DNA from: a virus
DNA: 44,858 nt
Virus record (IMG/VR): IMGVR_UViG_3300022745_000057
Span: 1-44,858 of that record
Direction: 5' to 3' (one strand)
Numbering within the stretch: position 1 is the stretch's first letter; each line of letters opens with the position of its first letter. A model generated the notes under the pieces. The model saw nothing but the letters and a program-made list of their open reading frames with translations, had not been told where the DNA came from and made no database searches. The position numbers were made by a program, and so were the translations under genes. This document shows positions 28,149 through 35,136 of this stretch, piece after piece.

Positions 28149-28766
28149 TCAGGTGCGGGCCCAGACGGGGCGGTTTGTCAGGCCGTCGACCCGCGTCGGC
28201 ATCAAGACGCCAAAGGCGATATCGGATCCCAGCCCGATGAACGCCGGGCCACTGCGTGCACCATGGCGGAGCGCAATGAGCGGCACGCGGCCGTTGATGA
28301 TTTTCGCCGCTTCGCCGAACGTGGCGATATAGTCGGCGTTATAGGCCCCGATCGTCAGCGTCTCGGCGTCGGGTTTGTCGGTGTCGGTATCGCTCGGCAG
28401 GACGCGGCGCCAGTCCGGGAAATGCCCGTCAATCAGCGGATTGTCTTGGAAGGCGATTTGCGCGCCGGTCGCGTTCAGCACCCAGGCGCGCGCCGGGGTG
28501 TCGAGGCTCAGGCGGCGCGGCTCCGTTTCGCCCTTGCCGCGCTTCAAGGCGGTCAGCGCCGGCTTGTCGAGGTGCACGATTACAGCTGCATCGCAGGCGG
28601 CAGAAGCGTCATGGACGGCAATCAGGCGGTGGCCATCGGTGGCGACAAGCGTCGCGCCGCCGGCGGTGCACGGTTCGATGTAGACGCCCTGCAGGTAGGG
28701 ACGCGTTTCCTCGGTGGAAACGCAAAGATAGGCGGCGCGGAAGAGGTCGGCATTCACGGTAAACAT
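28149..28766 (-). CDS. DNA polymerase sliding clamp-like protein
   Basis: Start chosen at ATG 28766, since the exact leader box GAAAGGAACC (28772-28781) lies five bases upstream. The 205-residue protein shows blocks of the bacterial beta clamp: LFRAAYLCVSTEETRPYLQG, VYIEP, and ATLVATDGHRLIAVH, the most diagnostic motif. PLIDGHFPDWRRVLPSD and a final VLMPTR strand follow. It is shorter than host DnaN (about 370 residues), so it holds one to two clamp domains. Phage copies of this size are common and may assemble as a ring of more subunits. It would tether the family A polymerase. It forms its own unit flanked by hairpins. Confidence 0.7.
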   Translation of the reverse strand: MFTVNADLFRAAYLCVSTEETRPYLQGVYIEPCTAGGATLVATDGHRLIAVHDASAACDAAVIVHLDKPALTALKRGKGETEPRRLSLDTPARAWVLNATGAQIAFQDNPLIDGHFPDWRRVLPSDTDTDKPDAETLTIGAYNADYIATFGEAAKIINGRVPLIALRHGARSGPAFIGLGSDIAFGVLMPTRVDGLTNRPVWART

Positions 28767-28820
28767 GGTTCGGTTCCTTTCGGTGGAGGGTGGCGGCATT
28801 TCAGGCTGAGCGCCTGTCAG

Positions 28821-28842
28821 CGCCCCGGAACATGCCGGGGCG
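28821..28842 (-). other. Intergenic hairpin
   Basis: CGCCCCGG (28821-28828) is perfectly inverted at 28835-28842 with a six-base loop, in the gap between the 176-residue gene (stop at 28854) and the clamp-like gene. There is no T run. It belongs to a set of similar hairpins after single genes (28104-28130, 29430-29452). Confidence 0.5.
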
Positions 28843-28853
28843 CACATAGTGGC

Positions 28854-29384
28854 TCAGGCGCGGCGGTTGAGGTCGGCCGCGATTTGCTCGACCACATAAT
28901 CGGCCGCGATAGCTTGACCGGTTGTGGTGCGCGCCCAGACGCAAAGGCCGGAAAAGTCCTTATCGACCTTTTCGCCATGCTCAATGAGCTGGTCGGCAAA
29001 CCAGTCCGTCACGGCCCAATGTTCGAACACTTCACGATCGTAAGGGTCGAGGCCATGAAAATCGCAATAGGCGATAGCGGCATTGCGCGCGTCGTCATAA
29101 AACGTGACGTACATATCGGAATCGGTGGGCGGGTCGAGCACAATCCACTTGCCGAAATTCGGGCTCGATTCCACGTCGATCTTGTCGATCTTGGCGCCAT
29201 GCTCGACTGCCGCCTCTTCCCAGTCGTCTACCGGCGCGGCGAGTTCAAAGGCTTGCTCGCTCAAGGCACTCAGGTCTTCCGCACCTGGATCGGTGGGAAA
29301 CCCATAGCCGAGCGCAAGCGTGCCCACGAGCGACGACAGGCAGCATAGGACTTCAGCGTGAACGATTTGTTCGGGAGTGCGCAT
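28854..29384 (-). CDS. 176-aa phage protein of unknown function
   Basis: A 176-residue acidic protein with PNFGKWIVLDPPTDSDMYV, AYCDFHGLDPYDREVFEHW and ADQLIEHGEKVDKDFSGLCV in order. WARTTTGQAIAADYVVEQI follows near the C-terminus. The EHWAVTDW-EHGEKV-DF-GL-W-RTTTGQAI pattern recurs in phages and plasmids without known function. The start (29384) follows the exact leader box (29393-29402), spaced eight bases. Its acidic nature leaves open a DNA-mimic type role, but no family evidence supports that. Confidence 0.6.
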   Translation of the reverse strand: MRTPEQIVHAEVLCCLSSLVGTLALGYGFPTDPGAEDLSALSEQAFELAAPVDDWEEAAVEHGAKIDKIDVESSPNFGKWIVLDPPTDSDMYVTFYDDARNAAIAYCDFHGLDPYDREVFEHWAVTDWFADQLIEHGEKVDKDFSGLCVWARTTTGQAIAADYVVEQIAADLNRRA

Positions 29385-29429
29385 TTTGGTTCGGTTCCTT
29401 TCAGGCGGTGGAGGTCTAGCGGTCTATTG

Positions 29430-29452
29430 CTGCCCATGACGCGCATGGGCAG
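29430..29452 (-). other. Intergenic hairpin
   Basis: CTGCCCATG (29430-29438) and its exact complement (29444-29452) enclose ACGCG, directly downstream of the gene ending at 29472 and before the leader box of the 176-residue gene. With no T run it is better seen as an mRNA end-protecting or attenuating structure than a classical terminator. Confidence 0.5.
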
Positions 29453-29471
29453 GGGTTGAGCGCCAGGCGGG

Positions 29472-29735
29472 TCAGGGATACGCGTTATAGAGGATGCCGA
29501 GGTTGACCGCTTCACGCATAGCGGCTTTGGCGTCACGCTTCAGCCGGAAGCCGATCATTCGCGCGCCGGCGTGCTCATCGGCCCAGCCAATGACGCGCAC
29601 ATATTGGCCGCCGTACAAAGATTCGTCATTGCTGTGCGCCTTGATGACCCACCCTTTCGTGCCCGCGATCTGCGTCACACTGGGGTCGCGCTGGAACAGG
29701 ACGCCATTGTGATCTAAGGTCTTGAATACTGACAT
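29472..29735 (-). CDS. 87-aa hypothetical protein
   Basis: An 87-residue protein with beta-like segments (GVLFQRDPSVTQIAGTKGWV, YGGQYVRVIGWADEHAG) and a C-terminal helix, KRDAKAAMREAVNLGILYN. No family is recognised. The exact leader box (29743-29752) lies seven bases before ATG 29735. It is the first gene downstream of the divergent promoter region with the TGTCAA/TTGACA inverted pair, so it is probably an early gene. Confidence 0.6.
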   Translation of the reverse strand: MSVFKTLDHNGVLFQRDPSVTQIAGTKGWVIKAHSNDESLYGGQYVRVIGWADEHAGARMIGFRLKRDAKAAMREAVNLGILYNAYP

Positions 29736-29805
29736 GTCAATTGGTTCCTTTCTGGTGTGAGGTAACGTCCTAAGCGAGTCGTTTGCCTGTCGTTACGTTG
29801 TCCCT

Positions 29806-29834
29806 TTTATCACTCTTTAGTTTCGATGTGTCAA
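29806..29834 (-). promoter_or_regulatory. Leftward promoter beside an inverted TTGACA pair
   Basis: On the minus strand TTGACA (complement of 29829-29834) is followed after 17 bases by GATAAA (complement of 29806-29811; four of six matches to TATAAT). An opposing TTGACA lies at 29843-29848, so the two -35 hexamers face away from each other eight bases apart. This forms a natural operator-like dyad between the leftward early gene and the rightward packaging module. Confidence 0.55.
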
Positions 29835-29884
29835 GCGGTCTTTTGACATAATTTCTTAAGCGCCAGCGATTGCCGGTAGCGGAG

Positions 29885-29925
29885 CGGCGCAAACCCAAGC
29901 GATGCAAAGGCTTGCGCCGGTTTTT
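29885..29925 (+). terminator. Terminator or attenuator upstream of the packaging genes
   Basis: CGGCGCAA (29885-29892) pairs with TTGCGCCG (29912-29919) and is followed by G and TTTTT on the plus strand. No gene precedes it on that strand, only the TTGACA at 29843-29848, so it would terminate a very short leader transcript. A second hairpin, GGTTGTGC (29926-29933) with GCACAACC (29946-29953), follows at once. Together they look like an attenuation device in front of the small terminase gene. Confidence 0.5.
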
Positions 29926-29983
29926 GGTTGTGCGGTAAGGATGGCGCACAACCCCAATATTACTCCATGTGAGGTCGTGCCGA

Positions 29984-30577
29984 ATGCTGACAGCGAATCG
30001 TGTCGAGAAGAGCGATATCCAGGCTTTGCGCGACTTAGACGATCCGTTTGGCGGCATGACGTCCAAGATGGCGAAATTCGCCGACCTGTCATTTTCGGGG
30101 CTGTCGGATATCGAGGCGTATCGCCAGAGCTATGACGTCTCGGGCATGACGCCGCGGTCTATCGCGACCAAAGCGCATGAGGTGGCACATCATCCGTTAG
30201 TTACGTCTAAGTTGCGGGAACTGCAGCAAGCTCGCGAGGCGCAATCAATTCTTATTTCCCGCCTCGGGAAAGAGTATGTCCTTGAAGGCATTATGAAAAT
30301 TGCCGAGCGCGGCGACAAGGACAGCACCAAGCTACGGGCCCTAGAGCTACTTGGCAAGACCGCCGGCATAGATTTGTTCCGCGAGACGACGCGCGTCGAG
30401 CACGTCAACCGAACGCCCGAAGACGTCGAACGCGAATTGAAAGCCAGGCTTGGCGAGATGATGAAGACGATTGAGGGATCCGCTCGAGCCGCTGAACCTG
30501 ATTCGCCAGCTGACAAGCCCAAGCCGGCGCCAGCTGCAGCCGGCCGCGATCGTCGACGCAAGCCGACGCCACGTTAG
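29984..30577 (+). CDS. Terminase small subunit-like protein
   Basis: ATG 29984 is chosen because GAGG lies eight bases upstream; a GTG at 29969 is the alternative. The 197-residue protein has LSDIEAYRQSYDVSGMTPRS followed by IATKAHEVAHHPLVTSKLRE, the helix-turn-helix layout of many small terminase subunits (AYR-AY, then a second helix ending in a V-KL-EL segment). A coiled region (LILIS-like) and an acidic helix follow, and the C-terminus is Pro/Ala/Lys-rich. Small terminase recognises the packaging site and recruits the large subunit, which lies about 2 kb downstream. Separation of the two by small genes is unusual but seen in phages. Confidence 0.65.
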   Translation: MLTANRVEKSDIQALRDLDDPFGGMTSKMAKFADLSFSGLSDIEAYRQSYDVSGMTPRSIATKAHEVAHHPLVTSKLRELQQAREAQSILISRLGKEYVLEGIMKIAERGDKDSTKLRALELLGKTAGIDLFRETTRVEHVNRTPEDVERELKARLGEMMKTIEGSARAAEPDSPADKPKPAPAAAGRDRRRKPTPR

Positions 30578-30671
30578 CGCCATGCGCCTTAACATTCTTG
30601 CTTTCTGCTATTGACAAGCGGTCAGGTATGTAAGAGTGTCAAAGCCACACCAGGTTTGAAAGGAACCGACC

Positions 30672-30875
30672 GTGACCGTCATCGAATTCAACAAGTACTC
30701 GTCATCGTTCATCGCGATCCACGAGGACAAACAGGTCATGCACTTGGCGTTCAAGTCGCAAGCCGAGGCGTGCATAAAGGCCATGGTTGCCGGCCAACCG
30801 GTACCGGTTGGCGTTGTCGTCCCTTACTCAGTGGAGGCATGGGGTCGGCCGGTTGACATTGTCCGCAGGTATTGA
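30672..30875 (+). CDS. 67-aa hypothetical protein
   Basis: GTG start at 30672 with the exact leader box GAAAGGAACC (30658-30667) four bases upstream. The 67-residue product is alpha/beta (TVIEFNKYSSSFIAIHEDKQ, AFKSQAEACIKAMVAGQPVP) and ends VDIVRRY. No family is recognised. It stands alone between the small terminase gene and a terminator. A TTGACA at 30611-30616 lies upstream but without a clear -10; TGTCAA at 30637-30642 makes an inverted pair with it. Confidence 0.55.
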   Translation: MTVIEFNKYSSSFIAIHEDKQVMHLAFKSQAEACIKAMVAGQPVPVGVVVPYSVEAWGRPVDIVRRY

Positions 30876-30899
30876 ACGCAGTTACCGACGCCAGCAAAA

Positions 30900-30928
30900 A
30901 CGGGCCCCGGTCGGGCCCGTTATCTTTT
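30900..30928 (+). terminator. Intrinsic terminator
   Basis: ACGGGCCC (30900-30907) pairs with GGGCCCGT (30913-30920) around CGGTC, followed by TATCTTTT. It closes the small transcription unit holding the 67-residue gene. Confidence 0.75.
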
Positions 30929-31298
30929 GCGCGCGGATCCGGCCGGCGGTTCGGCTGGCGACTGGCGGTCTATCGCGCAGCTGCTCGAGCATGGTCGGCC
31001 AGGCCGGCTTGACGGCCGCGCGGACGGTGTCGGTTCGGCTGGCATTGGCAGGCGTGAGGCGGGAAGCGCTTAGGGGTTTGCCGGGGAGCGAGGGGGTACG
31101 GTAGTGGGGGGCCCCCTATATCCGTGCGGGTCCCTCGCCGTATAGGTACAAGTCTTTAGGCTCGCGTTCTGACCACCACCCCGAAAACCTAAAAATTTCC
31201 ACCAAACCACCCCCGCCAAAAATATACAAAAAATTTTTCAAGTTTCCCCGACCATCTGACCGGCGCTAATCTGCCCGAGCCCGACACGACTCCACTCT
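30929..31298. other. Non-coding region with repeats, GC dyad and A+C-rich tract
   Basis: About 370 bases between the terminator at 30928 and the leader of the gene at 31312 have no credible gene. It contains a 13-base direct repeat, CGGTTCGGCTGGC, at 30947-30959 and 31031-31043. A GC-rich dyad spans 31088-31138: GCGAGGG and CCCTCGC outside, GGGGGGCCCCC at the centre. A strand-biased A+C-rich tract with A-runs follows at about 31170-31250. Lying between the terminase subunit genes it is a candidate packaging (cos or pac) or control site, but nothing proves this. Confidence 0.4.
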
Positions 31299-31311
31299 GA
31301 AAGGACCCACG

Positions 31312-31554
31312 ATGACGACCCCCACCGAGATCACCATCACCCTCGATCATAAGCACAAGGCGCATCGGTCGGCCAATCGCTGGGCTATCCAGCAGCGCCA
31401 GCACGACGGCAGCTACGACATGATTGCGACGTGGTCCGGCGGGCGGAGGAGCCTCTACCAGTGGTGCGAGAAGAACGGGGTGCGCCCGAGCCGCGAAGCG
31501 GAGGCGGCGATCGACACCCTGCCCGAAGCGGTCGGATTTCGTGAGCGCGGTTGA
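31312..31554 (+). CDS. 80-aa hypothetical protein
   Basis: The start at 31312 follows GAAAGGACCC (31299-31308, one mismatch to the leader box). The 80-residue protein has a beta-like opening (TEITITLDHKHKAHRSANRW), a middle WAIQQRQHDGSYDMIATWSG and a helical end (PSREAEAAIDTLPEAVG). No family is recognised. It lies at the head of the run leading to the large terminase. Confidence 0.55.
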   Translation: MTTPTEITITLDHKHKAHRSANRWAIQQRQHDGSYDMIATWSGGRRSLYQWCEKNGVRPSREAEAAIDTLPEAVGFRERG

Positions 31555-31579
31555 CAATAGCCACCAGCCGTGGTAACTC
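31551..31579 (+). promoter_or_regulatory. Possible promoter before the LexA-like gene
   Basis: TTGACA (31551-31556), 17 bases, then TAACTC (31574-31579). The -35 is perfect and the spacing ideal, but the -10 matches only at its TA. It overlaps the stop of the gene at 31312-31554 and would drive the genes from 31612 through the terminase. Confidence 0.3.
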
Positions 31580-31611
31580 CATATTAATGGATGACAACCT
31601 ATAGGCCAACC

Positions 31612-31680
31612 ATGCTCGCCGTCCTAGCCTGCCTCGCGGTGTCCCTGGCTCTGTTCTGGCTCGATACACTGTCGCAATGA
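31612..31680 (+). CDS. 22-aa hydrophobic peptide
   Basis: A 22-residue peptide with one hydrophobic segment, LAVLACLAVSLALFWLDTL, ending SQ. Its stop overlaps the next start as ATGA (31677-31680), the coupling style used all over this genome. The ribosome site is weak (AGG ten bases upstream). It could be a membrane peptide or merely a translational leader for the LexA-like gene. Confidence 0.35.
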   Translation: MLAVLACLAVSLALFWLDTLSQ

Positions 31681-31979
31681 CCACCGTCGTCGACACTGAC
31701 CTCACGCCTGTCCAGGCGCGCATCTACGAAGCGGTACGCCAGTGCTGGCGGATTTACGGACAGGCCCCCAGCCAGTACGAAGTGCAGCGCGCCGTCGGCT
31801 GCTCGAGCACCAGCGTCCAAAACGCCTACCGGATTCTCAAGCGCAAGGGCTACTTCAGCGGCACCAAGTTCGCCGTCCGCGGCGCGCGCCCGACGGACAT
31901 GGAGCGCGAGGTGCTGTGCGCCCCGCCCGACCCCTTCGCCGCTTTCGACGATCCTGAGCTGTTCTGGGAGCACGCATGA
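31677..31979 (+). CDS. LexA-type winged helix DNA-binding protein
   Basis: Residues 8-65 of this 100-residue protein match the N-terminal DNA-binding domain of LexA: LTPVQARIYEAVRQCWRIYG, then APSQYEVQRAVGCSSTSVQN and AYRILKRKGYFSG (recognition helix and wing). The LexA protease domain is absent, so there is no self-cleavage. It could repress phage or host SOS-type promoters, or control the packaging genes that follow. The C-terminal 30 residues are acidic with Pro and Phe. It overlaps the next gene as ATGA. Confidence 0.7.
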   Translation: MTTVVDTDLTPVQARIYEAVRQCWRIYGQAPSQYEVQRAVGCSSTSVQNAYRILKRKGYFSGTKFAVRGARPTDMEREVLCAPPDPFAAFDDPELFWEHA

Positions 31980-32197
31980 CCGACAATGTCGTCCCTTTCC
32001 CCGCCCACGAGCCCAACCCCGCTTACACCGTGACGATCTGGTATGTCGGCCCCGACCTGCACTGGTCGGTCGACACGGACGGTAAGATCCCGTTGGAAGA
32101 CGATCTCGCTTCTGACCTTGCCGCAATTGCGCTATGTCTGCGTCCGCCGCAACGGACGTTCCTCGAGCGACTGCGCGATCTTTTCACAGGAGACTGA
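31976..32197 (+). CDS. 73-aa hypothetical protein
   Basis: A 73-residue protein opening MTDNVVPFPAHEPNPAYTV, with TIWYVGPDLHWSVDTDG in the middle and a helical end (RPPQRTFLERLRDLFTGD). The NVVPFP start is common among small phage proteins of unknown role. It is coupled to the LexA-like gene upstream as ATGA and lies three bases before the next start. Confidence 0.55.
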   Translation: MTDNVVPFPAHEPNPAYTVTIWYVGPDLHWSVDTDGKIPLEDDLASDLAAIALCLRPPQRTFLERLRDLFTGD

Positions 32198-32200
32198 CGA

Positions 32201-32497
32201 GTGCCGATCCCCGATGACATCATCCAGAACGACTTCCTGCTCAACCTCGGCGATGACTTTATCGCCGTCGATCTCGCCGGCCATATCGTCGGCCGCGCCG
32301 CCACCCACGACGCGCTGCTGCGCGCCCACGCCGAGGGCAGCGTGAAGCTCTACAGCGCCACCGATTTCGCCGACGCGCCCGAAGAGCCGGCGCCCGTCGT
32401 CGAAGAGGAAACGCCCATCATCGCCGTTACCGATGACGTCGTCATCCCCGACGCCGATGCGCCGAAAAAGCCGCGGAAGAAGTCACCCGCCGCCTGA
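32201..32497 (+). CDS. 98-aa acidic hypothetical protein
   Basis: GTG start at 32201 with AGGAG nine bases upstream. The N-terminal half is folded-looking (DDIIQNDFLLNLGDDFIAVD, GRAATHDALLRAHAEGS). The C-terminal half is acidic and Pro-rich (DAPEEPAPVVEEETP) with a final basic patch (KKPRKKSPAA). Its TGA overlaps the large terminase ATG as TGATG. A role as terminase partner is possible from position only. Confidence 0.55.
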   Translation: MPIPDDIIQNDFLLNLGDDFIAVDLAGHIVGRAATHDALLRAHAEGSVKLYSATDFADAPEEPAPVVEEETPIIAVTDDVVIPDADAPKKPRKKSPAA

Positions 32498-35136
32498 TGA
32501 CGATCGCGCTCACCGAACACGAGCTGCAATTCGCCCTGCGCCATCTGGACCAGCTGAACCCGGCCCAGAAGACGCAGGTGCTGCAGCTGCTCGAGGAGCG
32601 CGACACGCTCGCCAAGTACGAGGACGCGCGCCAGCACTTCCTGTCGTTCGTGAAGATGGTCTGGCCCGACTTCATCCCCGGCGCGCATCACCAGATCATG
32701 GCGGAAGCCTTCGAAGATGTCGCGGCCGGGAAATGCAACCGGCTGATCATCAACCTTCCGCCGCGTCACTGCCTCGCGCTCGATACGCCGTTGCTGACGC
32801 CGACCGGTTGGACAACGATGGGCGAAGTTCAGCCCGGAGATTACGTCTATGGCGCCGACGGAAAACCGACGCGGGTCGTCGGAAAATCGGAAGTGCATGT
32901 CGGGCGGGCGTGCTACCGCGTCACCGCAAAAGACGGCACGAGCGTCGTCACGGATGACGGGCACCTATGGCGCGCGGCGATAGATCGGAAGCGCCCCGGC
33001 ATCTTCAAGCTTCGCACAACCGAGCAGTTGTTCCAACGCGAGCAGGGAACCTCCGAACATCGCAAGGCATGGATACCGGATTCGCCCCCGGTTGTTTTTG
33101 CGCCGGGTGCGCCGTTGCCGGTGGGGCCCTATACGCTCGGCATGTGGATCGGGAACGGGCATGCGTCGCAGGCGATCATAACGAACGACAGCCGTGACCT
33201 GGCGCCGGTTCGGGCCATCATTGAATCCGAAGGTTACACCACGACGGATCAGGCGACACGCCTGACCTTCGGCATTCTCGGGCTCAAGGTAAAACTGCGC
33301 GACCTCGGGGTGCTGGACAACAAGCATATCCCCGACGCATATATGCGCGCCTCGGTTGAGGATCGGCTACGGCTGCTGTACGGGCTGTTCGACTCGGACG
33401 GGTGCTGCTCGCGCGAGGGGCAGTGCGATATTTCGACCAGCGATCCGCATCTACGCGACCAGTACGAAGAGCTGTTGCGCAGTGTCGGTGTCCACCCACA
33501 CGTCTATGAACTTGAAGCCAAGATCGGTGACAAGAGCTACGGGCCTGCATGGCGGTTATATTTCTACGCTAAGGATTTCGGGCTGGCGCCGCGGAAACGC
33601 TCGCGTACACGGGCCAACACCAAGCCGGTCCGCCGCTACATCTCCGTGGCGGAGCATGAGTCGGTCCCGGTGCAGTGCATAGAAGTCGACCGCCCCGACG
33701 GGCTGTTCCTGGCCGGACGTGGGCTGCTCGTCACGCACAATACCAAGTCGGAACTCGCCAGCTGGCTCCTTCCGGCGTGGTTCCTCGGCAAGTTCCCGCG
33801 TAAGAAAATCATCCAGGCGTCGAATACCGAAGCGCTGGCCGCCGGCTTCGGTCGCCGCGTGCGAAACCTCATCGACGGCGAGGACATGAGCGACGGCAGC
33901 GACGATGCCGCGCGCAACGGCTTCAGCGCCTACCAGAGCATCTTCCCGAATGTCCGCCTCGCAGCCGACTCCAAGGCTGCCGCCGGGTGGCACACCAATA
34001 AGGGCGGCGAATATTTCGCCATCGGTGTCAACGGTAAGGTGACCGGCAAGGGCGGCGATATCGTCATCATCGACGACCCGCATTCCGAGCAGGAAGCCAA
34101 GCAGGCCGAGTCCAACCCGGCCATCTTCGACGACGTCTACGCGTGGTATAATTCCGGTCCGCGCCAGCGCCTCCAGCCCGGCGGGACGATCATCCTCGTG
34201 ATGACGCGCTGGTCCAAGCGCGACCTGACCGGGAAGGTGCTCGCCAAGCAGGCCGCCGAAAAGGACAACCCCGACACCGACAAGTGGCGCGTCATCAGCT
34301 TTCCGGCGCTGCTCGACGAGAACACGCCCGAAGAGCGCCCGACTTGGCCCGGCTTCTGGCCGTTGCCGACCTTGCGCGCGACGCGCAGCGTGCTGCCGGT
34401 CAGCAGCTGGAGCGCCCAATACCAGCAGAACCCGACCTCCGAAGGCGCGGCCATCCTCAAGCGCGAATATTGGCGCCGCTGGGGCGACGACGACAAGGAG
34501 AAATGCCCCGGTCCGCAGCACATCGCGGCGTGGCAGAACGGCGATCCGCCGGCCTGCGAGTACATCATCGGCAGCTGGGACTGCGCCGCGACGGCCAATG
34601 AGCGCAGTCACCCGAGCGCCTATACGCTATGGGGCGTGTTCAAGGCCGAGGATCCGACCAGCGGCAAGACGCTCAACCACATCATCCTGTTGCAGGCGTA
34701 CAAGGCGCGCATGGAGTTCCCCGAACTGAAGCGCACCGCCAAGCAGTTCTACGACGAGGACCGCCCTGACACGCTGCTCATCGAAAACAAGAGCGCCGGC
34801 ATGCAGTTGCTGCAGGAGTTCCGCAGCATGGGCATCCCGGCGGAGGGGTTTACCGGCTCGAGCCGCGGCAGCCGGGCGCTGTCCAACGACAAGATCGCCC
34901 GCGCCAACATGATTGCCGACGTGTTCGCTTCACGGTATGTGTGGTGCCCACCGACACGGTTTGCGGACGAAGTCATGGAACAGTGCGCGAGCTTCCCGGC
35001 TGGCGAAGAGGACGATCTGGTGGACTCGACCGTGCAGGCCATGCTGCGCTTCCGCGAGGGCGGCTTTGTCCGCACCGCCAATGACGAGGCCGAGGACAGC
35101 GCACCGCCGCGCTTCCGCCGCAAGAGGTACTATTGA
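32497..35136 (+). CDS. Terminase large subunit interrupted by an intein
   Basis: An 879-residue precursor. The N-terminal ATPase domain starts with FLSFVKMVWPDFIPGAHHQI and NRLIINLPPRH. After an intein of 324 residues (92-415) it continues TKSELASWLLPAWFLGKFPR, so the intein splits the Walker A region (PPRH/TKSE). Walker B is GGDIVIIDDPHSEQEA, followed by a coupling motif, GTIILVMTRWSKRDLTG. The C-terminal nuclease shows SWDCAAT, LLIENKSAG and EEDDLVDSTVQ with the expected Asp/Glu residues. The spliced protein would be 555 residues, normal for TerL. It drives ATP-powered DNA packaging and cuts the concatemer. Confidence 0.9.
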   Translation: MTIALTEHELQFALRHLDQLNPAQKTQVLQLLEERDTLAKYEDARQHFLSFVKMVWPDFIPGAHHQIMAEAFEDVAAGKCNRLIINLPPRHCLALDTPLLTPTGWTTMGEVQPGDYVYGADGKPTRVVGKSEVHVGRACYRVTAKDGTSVVTDDGHLWRAAIDRKRPGIFKLRTTEQLFQREQGTSEHRKAWIPDSPPVVFAPGAPLPVGPYTLGMWIGNGHASQAIITNDSRDLAPVRAIIESEGYTTTDQATRLTFGILGLKVKLRDLGVLDNKHIPDAYMRASVEDRLRLLYGLFDSDGCCSREGQCDISTSDPHLRDQYEELLRSVGVHPHVYELEAKIGDKSYGPAWRLYFYAKDFGLAPRKRSRTRANTKPVRRYISVAEHESVPVQCIEVDRPDGLFLAGRGLLVTHNTKSELASWLLPAWFLGKFPRKKIIQASNTEALAAGFGRRVRNLIDGEDMSDGSDDAARNGFSAYQSIFPNVRLAADSKAAAGWHTNKGGEYFAIGVNGKVTGKGGDIVIIDDPHSEQEAKQAESNPAIFDDVYAWYNSGPRQRLQPGGTIILVMTRWSKRDLTGKVLAKQAAEKDNPDTDKWRVISFPALLDENTPEERPTWPGFWPLPTLRATRSVLPVSSWSAQYQQNPTSEGAAILKREYWRRWGDDDKEKCPGPQHIAAWQNGDPPACEYIIGSWDCAATANERSHPSAYTLWGVFKAEDPTSGKTLNHIILLQAYKARMEFPELKRTAKQFYDEDRPDTLLIENKSAGMQLLQEFRSMGIPAEGFTGSSRGSRALSNDKIARANMIADVFASRYVWCPPTRFADEVMEQCASFPAGEEDDLVDSTVQAMLRFREGGFVRTANDEAEDSAPPRFRRKRYY
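32770..33741 (+). other. TerL intein with LAGLIDADG endonuclease
   Basis: The intein begins CLALDTPLLTPTGW (block A), has a TDDGH block B, and ends RGLLVTHN before extein Thr416, giving Cys1, terminal His-Asn and Thr+1 for splicing. An in-frame LAGLIDADG endonuclease domain lies in the middle: YTLGMWIGNGHA (about 212-223) and LLYGLFDSDGCC (about 293-304). In the first motif the catalytic Asp of the usual GDG is Asn (codon AAC); the second keeps its Asp. It therefore probably splices but cuts poorly or not at all. It is unrelated in endonuclease type to the polA intein. Confidence 0.85.

Noticed and set aside
27492-29348. 618-codon open frame on the plus strand
   Set aside because: It crosses several minus-strand genes with exact leader boxes and intergenic hairpins, and its composition is Arg/Gly shadow-like.
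30611-30642. Promoter at TTGACA 30611 before the gene at 30672
   Set aside because: No acceptable -10 lies 16-18 bases downstream; only the inverted TTGACA/TGTCAA pair is noted.
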